Assembly (NCBI RefSeq): GCF_021391495.1
Contig: NZ_CP090063.1
Span: 3,658,001-3,722,000 of the forward strand
Direction of reading: 5' to 3'
Source of the DNA: Amycolatopsis acidiphila
Lineage (GTDB): Bacteria > Actinomycetota > Actinomycetes > Mycobacteriales > Pseudonocardiaceae
DNA: 64,000 nt
Part shown: in pieces, positions 43,026-51,421 of the stretch
Numbering within the stretch: position 1 is the first letter of the stretch
Layout of the letters: each line of letters begins with the position of its first letter
The notes under the pieces: generated by a model
What the model was told of the DNA's origin: nothing
The model's database searches: none
The model's input: the letters and a program-made list of their open reading frames with translations, nothing else
Program-made: the position numbers and the translations under genes

Positions 43026-43328
43026 TCACCTGCTGCGGTGTGTCACCCGTCCGGCGCGGTGCCGTGGCCAAGCAGGAGCCAGACGGCCTCCGACGCCGTG
43101 CGTGGTCTCGGGGACGCCCCAGCCCGCTTCGGTTGCGGTGTCGGCAAGGCTCTGCCCAGTCGAGACTGCGGTGTCGGTCAGGTTCTGCCCGGCCTCGGCG
43201 AGCCCGGTCGTGGTCTCGCTGATCTGCTCACGACCCGGTACGTCGATGCCGGTCAGCTCGGCGACCTTGTCACCCACGCCACCAAGCAACTCCTCGGCCT
43301 TGCCCTTGATCATGTCGAACAAGCTCAC
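43026..43328 (-). CDS. Small amphipathic-helix protein, function unknown
   Basis: 100 residues. The first 65 (SLFDMIKGKAEELLGGVGDK, VAELTGIDVPGREQISETTTG) are helical, acidic and amphipathic, in the style of small CsbD/Rv0909-like stress proteins. The final 30 are Arg-rich and look out of frame, so the true 3' end may have been changed by a frameshift near 43110. The start ATG 43328 has a GAAGGGATC ribosome-binding stretch. It may be co-transcribed with the VIT1-type gene. I cannot name the family. Confidence 0.5.
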   Translation of the reverse strand: MSLFDMIKGKAEELLGGVGDKVAELTGIDVPGREQISETTTGLAEAGQNLTDTAVSTGQSLADTATEAGWGVPETTHGVGGRLAPAWPRHRAGRVTHRSR

Positions 43329-43863
43329 AGCTAGATCCCTTCAGGTGATACGGAGCGCTCGTGTCGCATCTCCAGCAAGACGCCGAGGCCGCGGCGCAGG
43401 ACACAGACCGGCTTGATGTCCCCACGTGACAGCTTCCCGCGACGAGTACGCTCCGGGACGAATCCGACAATCCCACCTGCTTCCGAGTTGCCGCAACCGT
43501 TTTCCGCCGACATCCATGCGCCGACTTTCCGTTCTGGCACCGGGAAACAGGAGATCGGCAACCCGAAAACGCGGCCGCCGGCCCCCGCATGATCCCTTCC
43601 CGCCTGCGGCGGCGCGCGATCCAGGCGGCGGTACCAGCAAGTCGACGACATCCATCTGCTCAGCTGAGTCGTCACCCGCAGGATCGTCCGCGGAGGGCCC
43701 GCCACCCGGCAGGAACGACGGACCGTCGCCACCGCAAGTTGATCTTCTCAAACAGGCTCTCAGTCCGGAACGCGAGGACTACCTGCGGACGCAGATCGCG
43801 CACAGATTAGGTTTTCGCGCCGCGCCCGTCTGTATGTGTGAGATCGACTCACGGGAGGATGGC
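43329..43863. other. Gene-poor stretch between small ORF and RibD-like gene
   Basis: About 535 bases. Overlapping open frames exist on both strands but show only Arg/Pro/Gly-rich shadow composition and no recognisable motif. The promoters of the two diverging neighbours are expected here. Nothing else was seen. Confidence 0.4.
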
Positions 43864-44433
43864 ATGATGCGGAAACTGATCTTCGGCATGAACGTGACCC
43901 TGGACGGCTACATCGCCGCGACCGGCGTCGACATCGGCTGGGGCGGGCCGCCGAGCGACGAGCTGTTCCAGTGGTGGCTCGACCAGGAGCGGGCGAGCGA
44001 TCTGTCGCTGTACGGGCGCAAGCTGTGGGAGACGATGAGTTCCTACTGGCCGACCGGCGACCAGCGGCCGGGCGCTACTCCGGCGGAGATCGAGTTCGCG
44101 CGGAACTGGCGGGACACGCCGAAGGTGGTTTTCTCCTCGACGATCGACAAGGTCGACTGGAACACCCGCCTGGTCACCGGCGACGCGGTCGCCGAGATCA
44201 CCCGGCTCAAGGCCGAGGACGGCGGCCCGATGAGCATCGGCGGCGCAACGCTCGCCGGGGCTGCCATGCGGGCCGGGCTGATCGACGAGTACGCCCTGGC
44301 CGCCTACCCGGTCCTGGTGGGCGGCGGCACGCCGTTCTTCACGGCGTTGGACAGCTGGGTGAACCTGAACCTGGTGGAGACGCGGACGTTTCCCGGCGGC
44401 GTGGTGCTGACCCGATACGAGACGAGGCGATGA
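43864..44433 (+). CDS. Dihydrofolate reductase family protein (RibD C-terminal domain)
   Basis: A 189-residue protein starting MRKLIFGMNVTLDGYIA, the classic N-terminus of stand-alone RibD_C/DHFR-like proteins. It continues with LYGRKLWETMSSYWP, VVFSSTIDKVDWNTRLV and SIGGATLAGAAMRAGLIDEY before a PVLVGGGTPFF loop. These bind NADPH with a DHFR fold, but substrates are mostly unknown and they are not essential DHFR. ATG 43864 or 43867. It converges on the sigma-factor gene with a terminator hairpin between. Confidence 0.88.
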   Translation: MMRKLIFGMNVTLDGYIAATGVDIGWGGPPSDELFQWWLDQERASDLSLYGRKLWETMSSYWPTGDQRPGATPAEIEFARNWRDTPKVVFSSTIDKVDWNTRLVTGDAVAEITRLKAEDGGPMSIGGATLAGAAMRAGLIDEYALAAYPVLVGGGTPFFTALDSWVNLNLVETRTFPGGVVLTRYETRR

Positions 44434-44622
44434 GCACGGGCCACATGCTCGGCGCGTGAGGCCAGGTCGAAATCCTTCCTGGCGTGCTCACCGTGACCCT
44501 CGGCTATGAGGGAACCTTCCCCCGGGCCCCTCTCTTGCGTTCGGAGCGACCTGTTGACCGACTCGCTGGAGATGAGGACGACGGCGTCGTTGATCGTGAC
44601 GATGTTCTTCGGGCGTAAAGAA

Positions 44623-44647
44623 GCCCCACCGGCAACGCCGGCGGGGC
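44623..44647. terminator. Hairpin terminator between convergent genes
   Basis: GCCCCACCGGC (44623-44633) and GCCGGCGGGGC (44637-44647) pair with one mismatch around an AAC loop. It lies between the RibD-like gene (plus) and the sigma-factor gene (minus). Confidence 0.6.
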
Positions 44648-44759
44648 GGTGGTGTTCGCGTTGTCGCGTTGGTGTTCAGGCGGTCGGGGTGCTCATTCCG
44701 CGGTGACTTCGGTGACGGCGGCCGTGCGCTGGACTCGTCGACGATGGGGACATGTGTGA

Positions 44760-45773
44760 TCACAATGTCGGGGGCAGGTCCAGCCATGGTTTGTCGGTGG
44801 CGTCGAATCCGGTGAGCTCGGCGATCTTCCCGTCGACGACGTGCAGGACCGCGATGTTCAATAACCGGTACTCCGGGTCGTCGGGGGTGCGGAGGTACAG
44901 CACGGCGGCAGGCATGCGGTTGACCGTCGTGGTGATACAGCGCCAGTCGTCGTGGCCGCGCTGGAAGAGCCCACCGGAGACCCAGCCGTCCACCGCGTCC
45001 TTGGCCGTCATGATCAAGGTGCCCGGCTCGGGCAGCATCGCGAAGCGCAGGTCGTCGCGCAGCAGGGACATCAGCCCGTCGAGGTCGTTGCGCTCATGGG
45101 CGTCGATGTAGGACTTCACCACGCCGCGCTCGTCATTCGACAGCTCGTGGATGGCGGGGCTCCGCCAGGCGAGGCGGCGGCCGGGCAGCTGCTCGCGCAT
45201 CGTCACGCGCGCCCGCTGCAGTGCGCTGGTCACCGATGCGACGGTCAGCTCGAGGGCGTCGGCGGCCTTCGACGCCGGCCAGCCGAGGACGTCGCGCAGG
45301 ATGAGCACCGCCCGCTGCCGCGGCGGCAGGTGCTGGACGGCGACGATGAACGCCAGCTCGATCGTCTCCCGTGCCACCACCGATTCCTGCGGGTCCTCGG
45401 GGAGCATCCGGTCGGGGTACGGCTGCAGGTACTGCACCTCGGAGCCGGAGTCCGACAGCTCGGACGGTAGGGGTGTGCGGTCCTTGTGCTTCTCCAGGAA
45501 GTCGAGGCAGACGTTCGTCGCGATCCGGTACAGCGAGGTCCGCAGCGCAGCGTGGCCCTTGAACGACTCCCGCTTGTTCCACGCTCGCAGGAACGTCTCC
45601 TGCGTCATGTCCTGGGCGTCCTCGTAGTTCGCGAGCATCCGGTAGCAGTGCACCTGCAGCTCACGCCGGTGGCGCTCCGTGATGAGCGCGAACCGCGCCG
45701 TATCGCCTGAGCGGACCGCCGCGATGAACGTGGCCTCGTCGGCGCCCAGCGGTCTAGCGTCGGTCATGGTCAT
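44760..45773 (-). CDS. sigG: ECF sigma factor, SigG-like with SnoaL-type C-terminal domain
   Basis: A 337-residue group IV sigma factor. Region 2 is at about 15-85 (YEDAQDMTQETFLRAW), and region 4 near 140-190 (LPPRQRAVLILRDVLGWPASKAADALELTVASVTSALQRAR). A C-terminal SnoaL/NTF2-like domain (ERNDLDGLMSLLRDDLRF...WLDL) is characteristic of SigG/ECF41-related factors, where it tunes activity in place of an anti-sigma factor. No anti-sigma gene is adjacent. ATG 45773 is chosen because GGAAGG lies just upstream; GTG 45785 and ATG 45767 are alternatives. Confidence 0.88.
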   Translation of the reverse strand: MTMTDARPLGADEATFIAAVRSGDTARFALITERHRRELQVHCYRMLANYEDAQDMTQETFLRAWNKRESFKGHAALRTSLYRIATNVCLDFLEKHKDRTPLPSELSDSGSEVQYLQPYPDRMLPEDPQESVVARETIELAFIVAVQHLPPRQRAVLILRDVLGWPASKAADALELTVASVTSALQRARVTMREQLPGRRLAWRSPAIHELSNDERGVVKSYIDAHERNDLDGLMSLLRDDLRFAMLPEPGTLIMTAKDAVDGWVSGGLFQRGHDDWRCITTTVNRMPAAVLYLRTPDDPEYRLLNIAVLHVVDGKIAELTGFDATDKPWLDLPPTL

Positions 45774-45863
45774 CAATCCTTCCACCAGTGCGAGGGGGCT
45801 ACCAGAACTGACGACGTGGCGGAGGATTTCTGATCGGTGAAGCCGCTGACACTGGGCCGTTCG

Positions 45864-45986
45864 TCAGGGCGGATGGGTCGGGTCGATCCAGGGGAGGTGC
45901 TCCGGGTCAGGCATACCCTCGATGTCGAGGTGGGGGTCGCCGTGGTACCCGGTGAACACCTCGTCCAGCGCCCAAATCAGCATCAC
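45864..45986 (-). pseudogene. Short C-terminal coding remnant
   Basis: A 40-codon minus-strand frame ending at TGA 45864-45866 reads LIWALDEVFTGYHGDPHLD followed by IEGMPDPEHLPWIDPTHPP. The composition (Trp, His, Asp, Pro) is that of a genuine protein end and not a shadow. It begins at a GTG/ATG pair (45986/45983) but has no ribosome-binding site and could equally be the surviving tail of a longer gene cut by the adjacent insertion-sequence-like repeats. Not recognised. Confidence 0.4.
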
Positions 45987-46071
45987 CGGGCCAGAGGCTT
46001 ATGGCTTTCCGCCACGCCATCGTCACCGGGCTAGCAACTTCACGCGGCCAGCAGAAACACCCAAACGAGGT

Positions 46072-46198
46072 GGGGCCAAATCAGAGTGCCGCACTTCGCA
46101 GCGACCGGCGAGTGGGCCAAATCAAGACCCACCCGACCCCGCAACCCAGACACCGGGGCCACCTCAGAATGCCGAACCGGGGCCACTTCAACTTGCCG
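46072..46198. repeat. Four degenerate direct repeats, probable end of an IS21-type element
   Basis: A ~20-base unit of consensus GGGGCCAnnTCAnnnTGCCG occurs at 46072-46091, 46113-46132 (weak at its 3' end), 46155-46174 and 46179-46198, in the same orientation. Multiple short direct repeats of this kind are the known terminal structure of IS21-family elements, where the transposase binds. No istA or istB coding sequence is adjacent, so this would be a relic end. Confidence 0.55.
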
Positions 46199-46455
46199 AA
46201 ATCAGCAGTTTGTCGGAAATGACGCAGGCCGTGCGCTGACAGAGAAGCGGGACTGTCGACTGAGGTCGGCCCGAGCGGGCCCTGCCGGTGGGCGGATACG
46301 CCAGGTGGCACTCCGCGGGGGTTCTTTGGCGGCTGTGTCGGGCGACTTCAGGTGTGGAGACTGGGGGAGCGACATCGATGCGGCCCGCCTGCTCATCGAG
46401 CAGCGGTGTGAAGCGCCAGAACGCGGCACGGAGATATCGCTGTTGGGTTCGGATG

Positions 46456-46647
46456 TCAGACCGGGCGGACTGTCGCCGCGGCCAGCAGCGCCCACCGCAG
46501 GACGGTGAACCGGGCTGGGCAACTCACGCCGCCACGGTAGGACCTCATCGCGCCGTGAGCCGGGTGGGGGTGCACTCCGGGTTCCGGCACGGCGACCGTG
46601 GCCGCCTGACGCAGCCCACTGTCGTGGTCAGGGTTGGTCGTGGTCAT
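46456..46647 (-). CDS. Small ORF coupled to permease remnant, possibly truncated
   Basis: A 63-residue frame whose ATG (46647) overlaps the stop of the permease remnant (ATGA). The start MTTTNPDHDSGLRQAATVAV and the body AHGAMRSYRGGVSCPARFTVLRW have no recognised family. The tight overlap argues that a real gene started here; the short length and the nearby IS21-like repeats suggest that its 3' part was lost. Confidence 0.4.
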   Translation of the reverse strand: MTTTNPDHDSGLRQAATVAVPEPGVHPHPAHGAMRSYRGGVSCPARFTVLRWALLAAATVRPV

Positions 46648-47050
46648 TGGCTGCCGTGCTCGTGGTGCTCGTCCTGATGTGCAGGAGTGTGCTGGCCGGA
46701 CCCCTCGTGGTCGTGGTGGGCGTTCGGCGAGCCGCCCGTCATACCCAGCATCTCCCGGCCGCCCGTGCGGAAGAACCCCCAGGAGCAGGAGAGCGGCAAG
46801 GATGAGGAACGCGATGTTCAGCCAGGTGGCGTAGTTCCACGAGACGCTCTCGGTCATCACCGTTGCCGAGCGTTGGGTGGGGATGAGGCCGGTGACGCCG
46901 AAGACGAGGTCGACGAGGTAGGCCGCACCAACCATGGCGACGTAGAAGGTGCCGAGCAGGGCCAGGGGCATCCGGGTGCTGTAGTCCTTCCGGACCAGGC
47001 CTGCCAAGCTGAGGCCTTGCGACCGAGGCCATGCCCGCGAGTGCGTGCCG
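46644..47050 (-). pseudogene. C-terminal remnant of a UPF0718/DUF318-type permease
   Basis: One frame gives ALLGTFYVAMVGAAYLVDLV, GVTGLIPTQRSATVMTESVS and WNYATWLNIAFLILAALLLL. After a shift in the C5 run at 46776-46780 (one extra base) another frame gives GFFRTGGREMLGMTGGSPN and a His-rich tail (HHDHEGSGQHTPAHQDEHHEHGSQ pattern). This is the end of a permease-family membrane protein with a metal-binding tail. The N-terminal ~250 residues are missing; the MFS gene stop lies directly upstream. Not functional as it stands. Confidence 0.72.
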
Positions 47051-47111
47051 CCGATCGGTTCCGCCGGTGGCCTCTGAAGGCGTCCTATGTGGACGGCACC
47101 TGTGTCGGAGG

Positions 47112-48512
47112 TTACCGAGGGCCCGTCTGTGCTGCCGTCTCGACGGTGACCTGTCCACGGGGGAGCCCGGCGGCGGCGGTCAGCCCGAGCAGCCCGATCC
47201 CGGCCAGGGTGATCATCGCCGCGGCGTAGGCATGCGAGGTGAGGCCGGCGACGAGGATCGTGCCCGCGATGGCGGTACCCAGGGACGAGCCCAGGTTGGA
47301 CACGCTGCGTGACAAGCCCGAGATCTCCCCCTGCTGATCTTCTCCAAAGCTGGACTGCACGACGTTGACCGAGGGGGTCAGCATCACCCCGAGGCCCAGG
47401 CCGATCAGCAACAGCCCGGGAGCGGAGGACCAGGGGTTGGGCACCCACCAGGCCATGACGAGCAGCACACCGACGCCGGCAATCGTGAGCAGGAAGCCCG
47501 CTACGATGAGCGTCCGCTGCGCGCGCCGCTTGGCCAGCCGGCCCGCGGCCAGTGACGACACGAGCAGTCCCGCCGTGGCGGACGTGAAGATCACGCCGGT
47601 CGCCATCGCGCTGTAGCCCTTCACGACCTGCAGGTAGGTCGCCACCACGAACGAGGAACCCATCAGCAGCAGCCACTGGATGTTCTGGGTGACCATGCCC
47701 AGGTTCGCCGTGCGGTTGCGGAACAACGCGAGCGACACCAGGGGTTCGCGGCCTGCCCTCTCTTTCGCCCGTATCCACAGGAAGAACCACAGCAGAAGGA
47801 GGCCGCCGGCGAGCAGGAAGGCGAGCAGCAGCCAGACGTCGACCTTGGCAAGGAGGATGCCCATGACGACGAGCACCAGGCCGGTGGCCGACAGCACGGC
47901 GCCGCCGACGTCGAGGTGTCGTGCCGGGTTGACCGGAAGGGGATCGGTGATCTTGCGGCTGAACAGGATGATCACCACGACCACCACAGCCTGGAAGCCG
48001 AACGCGGCGCGCCAGCTGATGGCCGACGTGATCAGGCCGCCGATCAAGGGCCCCGCAGCGCCCCCGATGCCGGCCATCGCCATGATCGCGCCGAACGCGC
48101 GTGCCCGTGCGGTGAAGTCGGCGAACAGCAGCGTGGTCAGGATGTACACGGGCGGGATCAGCAATGCCGTGCCGACGCCTTCGAAGATCGAGTTGCCGAG
48201 GATGAGCACGCCCAGCCCGGGCGAGAATGCGCTCAGGACGGCTCCCACGCCGTAGAGCGCCAGACCGGCCAGGAAGCAGCGCTTACGGCCGTAGCGGTCG
48301 GTGACCTTGCCGCCGGGGATCATCAACGCGGCCATGACGAGCAGGAAGAGGGTGATGGAGATCTGCACGCCTTGCACGGTCGTGTGGAGGTCGCGGCTGA
48401 TGTCGTTGATCATCACGGTCATGTTCGAGCCGGCGAAGCTGCAGATGAACTGCGCGAGGGCGAGTGGGACGAGCACCGCCCGGAGCGAGCCGGACGTGGA
48501 GGGATCAGCCAT
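47112..48512 (-). CDS. MFS transporter, DHA2 (EmrB/QacA-like) family
   Basis: A 466-residue exporter with about 14 transmembrane helices, the DHA2 number. Motif A is present (GKVTDRYGRKRCFLAG), and helix 5 carries a motif C-like GIGGAAGPLIGGLI. It is expected to expel hydrophobic drugs or metabolites using the proton gradient. ATG 48512 is chosen; the frame is open upstream without a homologous extension. It is leftward and divergent from the LAL regulator at 48716, 203 bp apart, so that regulator is a candidate for its control. The 3' end abuts the permease remnant. Confidence 0.9.
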   Translation of the reverse strand: MADPSTSGSLRAVLVPLALAQFICSFAGSNMTVMINDISRDLHTTVQGVQISITLFLLVMAALMIPGGKVTDRYGRKRCFLAGLALYGVGAVLSAFSPGLGVLILGNSIFEGVGTALLIPPVYILTTLLFADFTARARAFGAIMAMAGIGGAAGPLIGGLITSAISWRAAFGFQAVVVVVIILFSRKITDPLPVNPARHLDVGGAVLSATGLVLVVMGILLAKVDVWLLLAFLLAGGLLLLWFFLWIRAKERAGREPLVSLALFRNRTANLGMVTQNIQWLLLMGSSFVVATYLQVVKGYSAMATGVIFTSATAGLLVSSLAAGRLAKRRAQRTLIVAGFLLTIAGVGVLLVMAWWVPNPWSSAPGLLLIGLGLGVMLTPSVNVVQSSFGEDQQGEISGLSRSVSNLGSSLGTAIAGTILVAGLTSHAYAAAMITLAGIGLLGLTAAAGLPRGQVTVETAAQTGPR

Positions 48513-48715
48513 CCGCGAATCGTGCTGCACGCCGCCCGCCGGCGGCTCACCCGGAAAGGAGGGGGTACGGCTCGATGGCCGCGATGAACCAGAAGCTCCA
48601 GATTTCAACGGCCGCACTGGTTTCTCGCCCATCGCTGGTGAGATGCCGTGACGCCGCTGGCTGCGCAGCGTCACCCGGTGCGACAGTGGGCGAGAGGCGG
48701 CCATCGGGAGTGGGA

Positions 48716-51397
48716 ATGCACGAGGGTAGTCGAGGCAAGGCGAGGCGGCGAGTGCCCAGGGCCAAGGTCGTGGTGCCCGGCGTGCCGCCCGGCTATGTTT
48801 CGCGGCCGCGCCTGCTGTCCGCACTGGATCAGGCGCGCGACGCCACCGCGATCGTGGTGTGCGCCCCGGCCGGGTCCGGCAAGACGCTGTTGCTGGCCGA
48901 ATGGGTGCGGCTGCGCCATGCCGCGGAAACGGCATGGGTCTCGCTCGACTCCGACGACAACGACGATCGCCGGTTCTGGTCCGGGATCCTCAAGGCGCTC
49001 GAAGCGTGCCCGGGCGTGCCGCCGGACAGTCCGTTGCGCCACCTCGCGGTGCCCGTGCACCCGAGCCGGCACCTCGGTTTCACCGGCGCAGTGGTCAACG
49101 CACTGGACGAGCTGCCCCGCCCGGTGTGGCTGGTGCTCGACGATCTGCACGAGATCGTGGGGGACGCACCGCTGCAGGGCCTGGAAACGTTGTTGCGGCA
49201 GCACGCGTCCGCGCTGAGGCTGGTGCTGATCGCGCGGCACGACCCGCCGCTGTCACTGGCCAAGCTACGACTCGCCGACCAACTCGCCGAGATCCGCACC
49301 GACGACCTGCGGTTTTCCGGTCCCGAGGCGCACGCGTTGCTCGCCGCGGCCGGGGTGGAGCTCAGCCCGGAGCAGCTCGCCGAGCTCGTCCAGCGGACCG
49401 AAGGCTGGGCGGCCGGCCTGAGACTGGCGACGGTGTCCCTGCGCGAGACCGAGGACCCCGGCCGGTTCCTTGCCGAGTTCGCCGAGAACGACCGCGCGAT
49501 GGCGGACTACCTGCTCGACGAGGTGCTGTCCAGGCTGCCTCCGGACCTGCTGGAGTTCCTGCGGGCGATCAGCGTGTGCGATGAGGTATCCGCAGGACTG
49601 GCGCGCACCCTCTCGGGACGTGGCGACGCGGGCGTGCTGCTCGACACCCTGGAGCGTGCCACCTCGCTGGTCATGCGGGTCGGCGCCCGGCAGCGATGGT
49701 ATCGGGTGCACGCGCTGGTGCGCTCGTACCTGCTCGCCGGCCTCAACCGGCAGCTGCCCGGCCAGGCGGTGGTGCTGCACCAGCACGCCGCCGACTGGTT
49801 CGCCCGGCACGGCCGCCCGGTGCAGGCGCTCGCCCAGCTGATCCAGACTCGCGACGCCGACCACGTCGTGGCGTCATTGCGGCGATCGGCCCTGCCGCTG
49901 GCGCTGGCCGGCGCGCATGACCTGCTGGCCCGCGCGCTGGCAGTGCTGGGTGAAAACGTGATCGCGGCCGACAGCCTGCTCGCGCTCGTCTCGGCATCGC
50001 TGCAACTGGAAGAAGGCGAAGCGGCCGGCGCCGAAGTGGACCTGGCGCACGCCGAGGCGGCCTGGGCCGTTCCGGCCCCGGCCGAACTCGAGCAACTGCA
50101 CGTCCTGGTCAAGGTGCGGCTCGCCGAGCTCACCGGCGACATCGACGCCATGTTGCACACCACCGATGAGCTCGAACTCGGCGAGGCGTCACACATCCTG
50201 GGTGCGCTGAGCATGCTGCGCCGAGGCAACGCACTGCTCGCCGCGGGCCGCCACAACGCCGCGCACAAGCAGCTGGAGGCCGCGCTCGACGCGGCGCGCG
50301 AGAACGAGCAGGACTACGTGGCTACGCAATGCCTCGCCGCACTCGCCGGGGTCGCCGCGACCGTGGGGGACTACCGCCTGATGGGCCGGCTTGCCGGCGA
50401 CGCGCTCCGCGAGGCCGAGGACAAGGGCTGGCGGCACACCATGGTCGCGGCCACCGCGTCGGCGGTGCTGGGGTACCGGGACTTGCTGCTCGGACGGCCC
50501 GCCGAGTGCCTGCGGCATGCGCAGGACGCCACCCAACTGGTCGACGGGGACGTGCCATCCGCCAACCGTGGGTTGTCCGTGTTGCTCGGCGCCCTGGCCG
50601 GCACGGCCCGTTTCGAGGTGGGCGAGTGGGCCGAGGGCCTCGCGCAGCTGGGCGCGGCCCGGGCCGGCGCCCGCGGCATTCATCTGCCGGCGCCACAGGT
50701 CGTGCTCGGCGCCGTGCTCGAGCATCGGGCGGCAGTCCGGTTCGGCTGGACGGAGGCCGCACGCGAAGCCGTGACCTGGGTCCGGGAGGCCGCGCCCGAG
50801 TGCGGGGAGCTGATGCTGATGCGGGCGAGGAGCCAGCTCGCGCTGGGTCGCCCCGTGTCCGCGGGCGCGCTGATCCGGGCAATGCTGGACGCCTCCCACA
50901 CCATGCTGCTGCCCTGGACGGCCATCGATGCGTGGCTCCTCGACACCGAAGTCGCACTCTTCGCCGACGACGAGCCGGGTGCCCAACGGGCGCTGCACAA
51001 GGCCCTTTCGCTCGCCGGGCACATGGACGTGTTGTACCCGCTCGTTTTCGCCTCGCCGGTGGTCATCGAACTGCTGATCAGCCGGCTCGGCAAGCTGGGC
51101 GGCTTGCACAGTGTGGCCGCGCAGGTGCTCGAAGTCCGGCAAGCGCTCGGGGTTCCGGTGATTCCGCTGCCGCTCACCCGGCGGGAGCGCACTGTTCTGA
51201 ACCTGTTGCCCACCCTGCGCTCGTTCGACGAGATCGCACAGGATCTGACGATTTCTCCGAACACCGTGAAAACGCATGTCCGGGCCATTTACCACAAACT
51301 CGGTGTCCGCAGGCGCCGCGACGCGGTGAGCGTGGCACTGGAACGCGGATTGCTCGAAAGCGCAGCCGAAGTGACCAATGGCCCTGGGCCGCATTGA
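48716..51397 (+). CDS. LuxR family LAL-type (MalT-like) transcriptional regulator
   Basis: An 893-residue STAND-type ATPase regulator. Walker A is APAGSGKT (50-57) and the Walker B-like segment is VWLVLDDLHEI. A winged-helix/TPR-like region of about 450 residues follows. A C-terminal LuxR HTH occupies the last 65 residues (LTRRERTVLNLLPTLRSFDEIAQDLTISPNTVKTHVRAIYHKLG). Proteins of this kind switch with ATP and an inducer and activate transcription. ATG 48716 follows GGGAG; longer upstream frames are not supported. It is divergent from the DHA2 exporter and 24 bp upstream of a second paralogue. Confidence 0.9.
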   Translation: MHEGSRGKARRRVPRAKVVVPGVPPGYVSRPRLLSALDQARDATAIVVCAPAGSGKTLLLAEWVRLRHAAETAWVSLDSDDNDDRRFWSGILKALEACPGVPPDSPLRHLAVPVHPSRHLGFTGAVVNALDELPRPVWLVLDDLHEIVGDAPLQGLETLLRQHASALRLVLIARHDPPLSLAKLRLADQLAEIRTDDLRFSGPEAHALLAAAGVELSPEQLAELVQRTEGWAAGLRLATVSLRETEDPGRFLAEFAENDRAMADYLLDEVLSRLPPDLLEFLRAISVCDEVSAGLARTLSGRGDAGVLLDTLERATSLVMRVGARQRWYRVHALVRSYLLAGLNRQLPGQAVVLHQHAADWFARHGRPVQALAQLIQTRDADHVVASLRRSALPLALAGAHDLLARALAVLGENVIAADSLLALVSASLQLEEGEAAGAEVDLAHAEAAWAVPAPAELEQLHVLVKVRLAELTGDIDAMLHTTDELELGEASHILGALSMLRRGNALLAAGRHNAAHKQLEAALDAARENEQDYVATQCLAALAGVAATVGDYRLMGRLAGDALREAEDKGWRHTMVAATASAVLGYRDLLLGRPAECLRHAQDATQLVDGDVPSANRGLSVLLGALAGTARFEVGEWAEGLAQLGAARAGARGIHLPAPQVVLGAVLEHRAAVRFGWTEAAREAVTWVREAAPECGELMLMRARSQLALGRPVSAGALIRAMLDASHTMLLPWTAIDAWLLDTEVALFADDEPGAQRALHKALSLAGHMDVLYPLVFASPVVIELLISRLGKLGGLHSVAAQVLEVRQALGVPVIPLPLTRRERTVLNLLPTLRSFDEIAQDLTISPNTVKTHVRAIYHKLGVRRRRDAVSVALERGLLESAAEVTNGPGPH

Positions 51398-51421
51398 CGC
51401 GGCCACATAGCCTCGCTGGGT

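Noticed and set aside
43331..43751. Overlapping minus-strand frames in the gap before the RibD-like gene
   Set aside because: No recognisable motif, no ribosome-binding site, Arg/Gly-rich; treated as non-coding.
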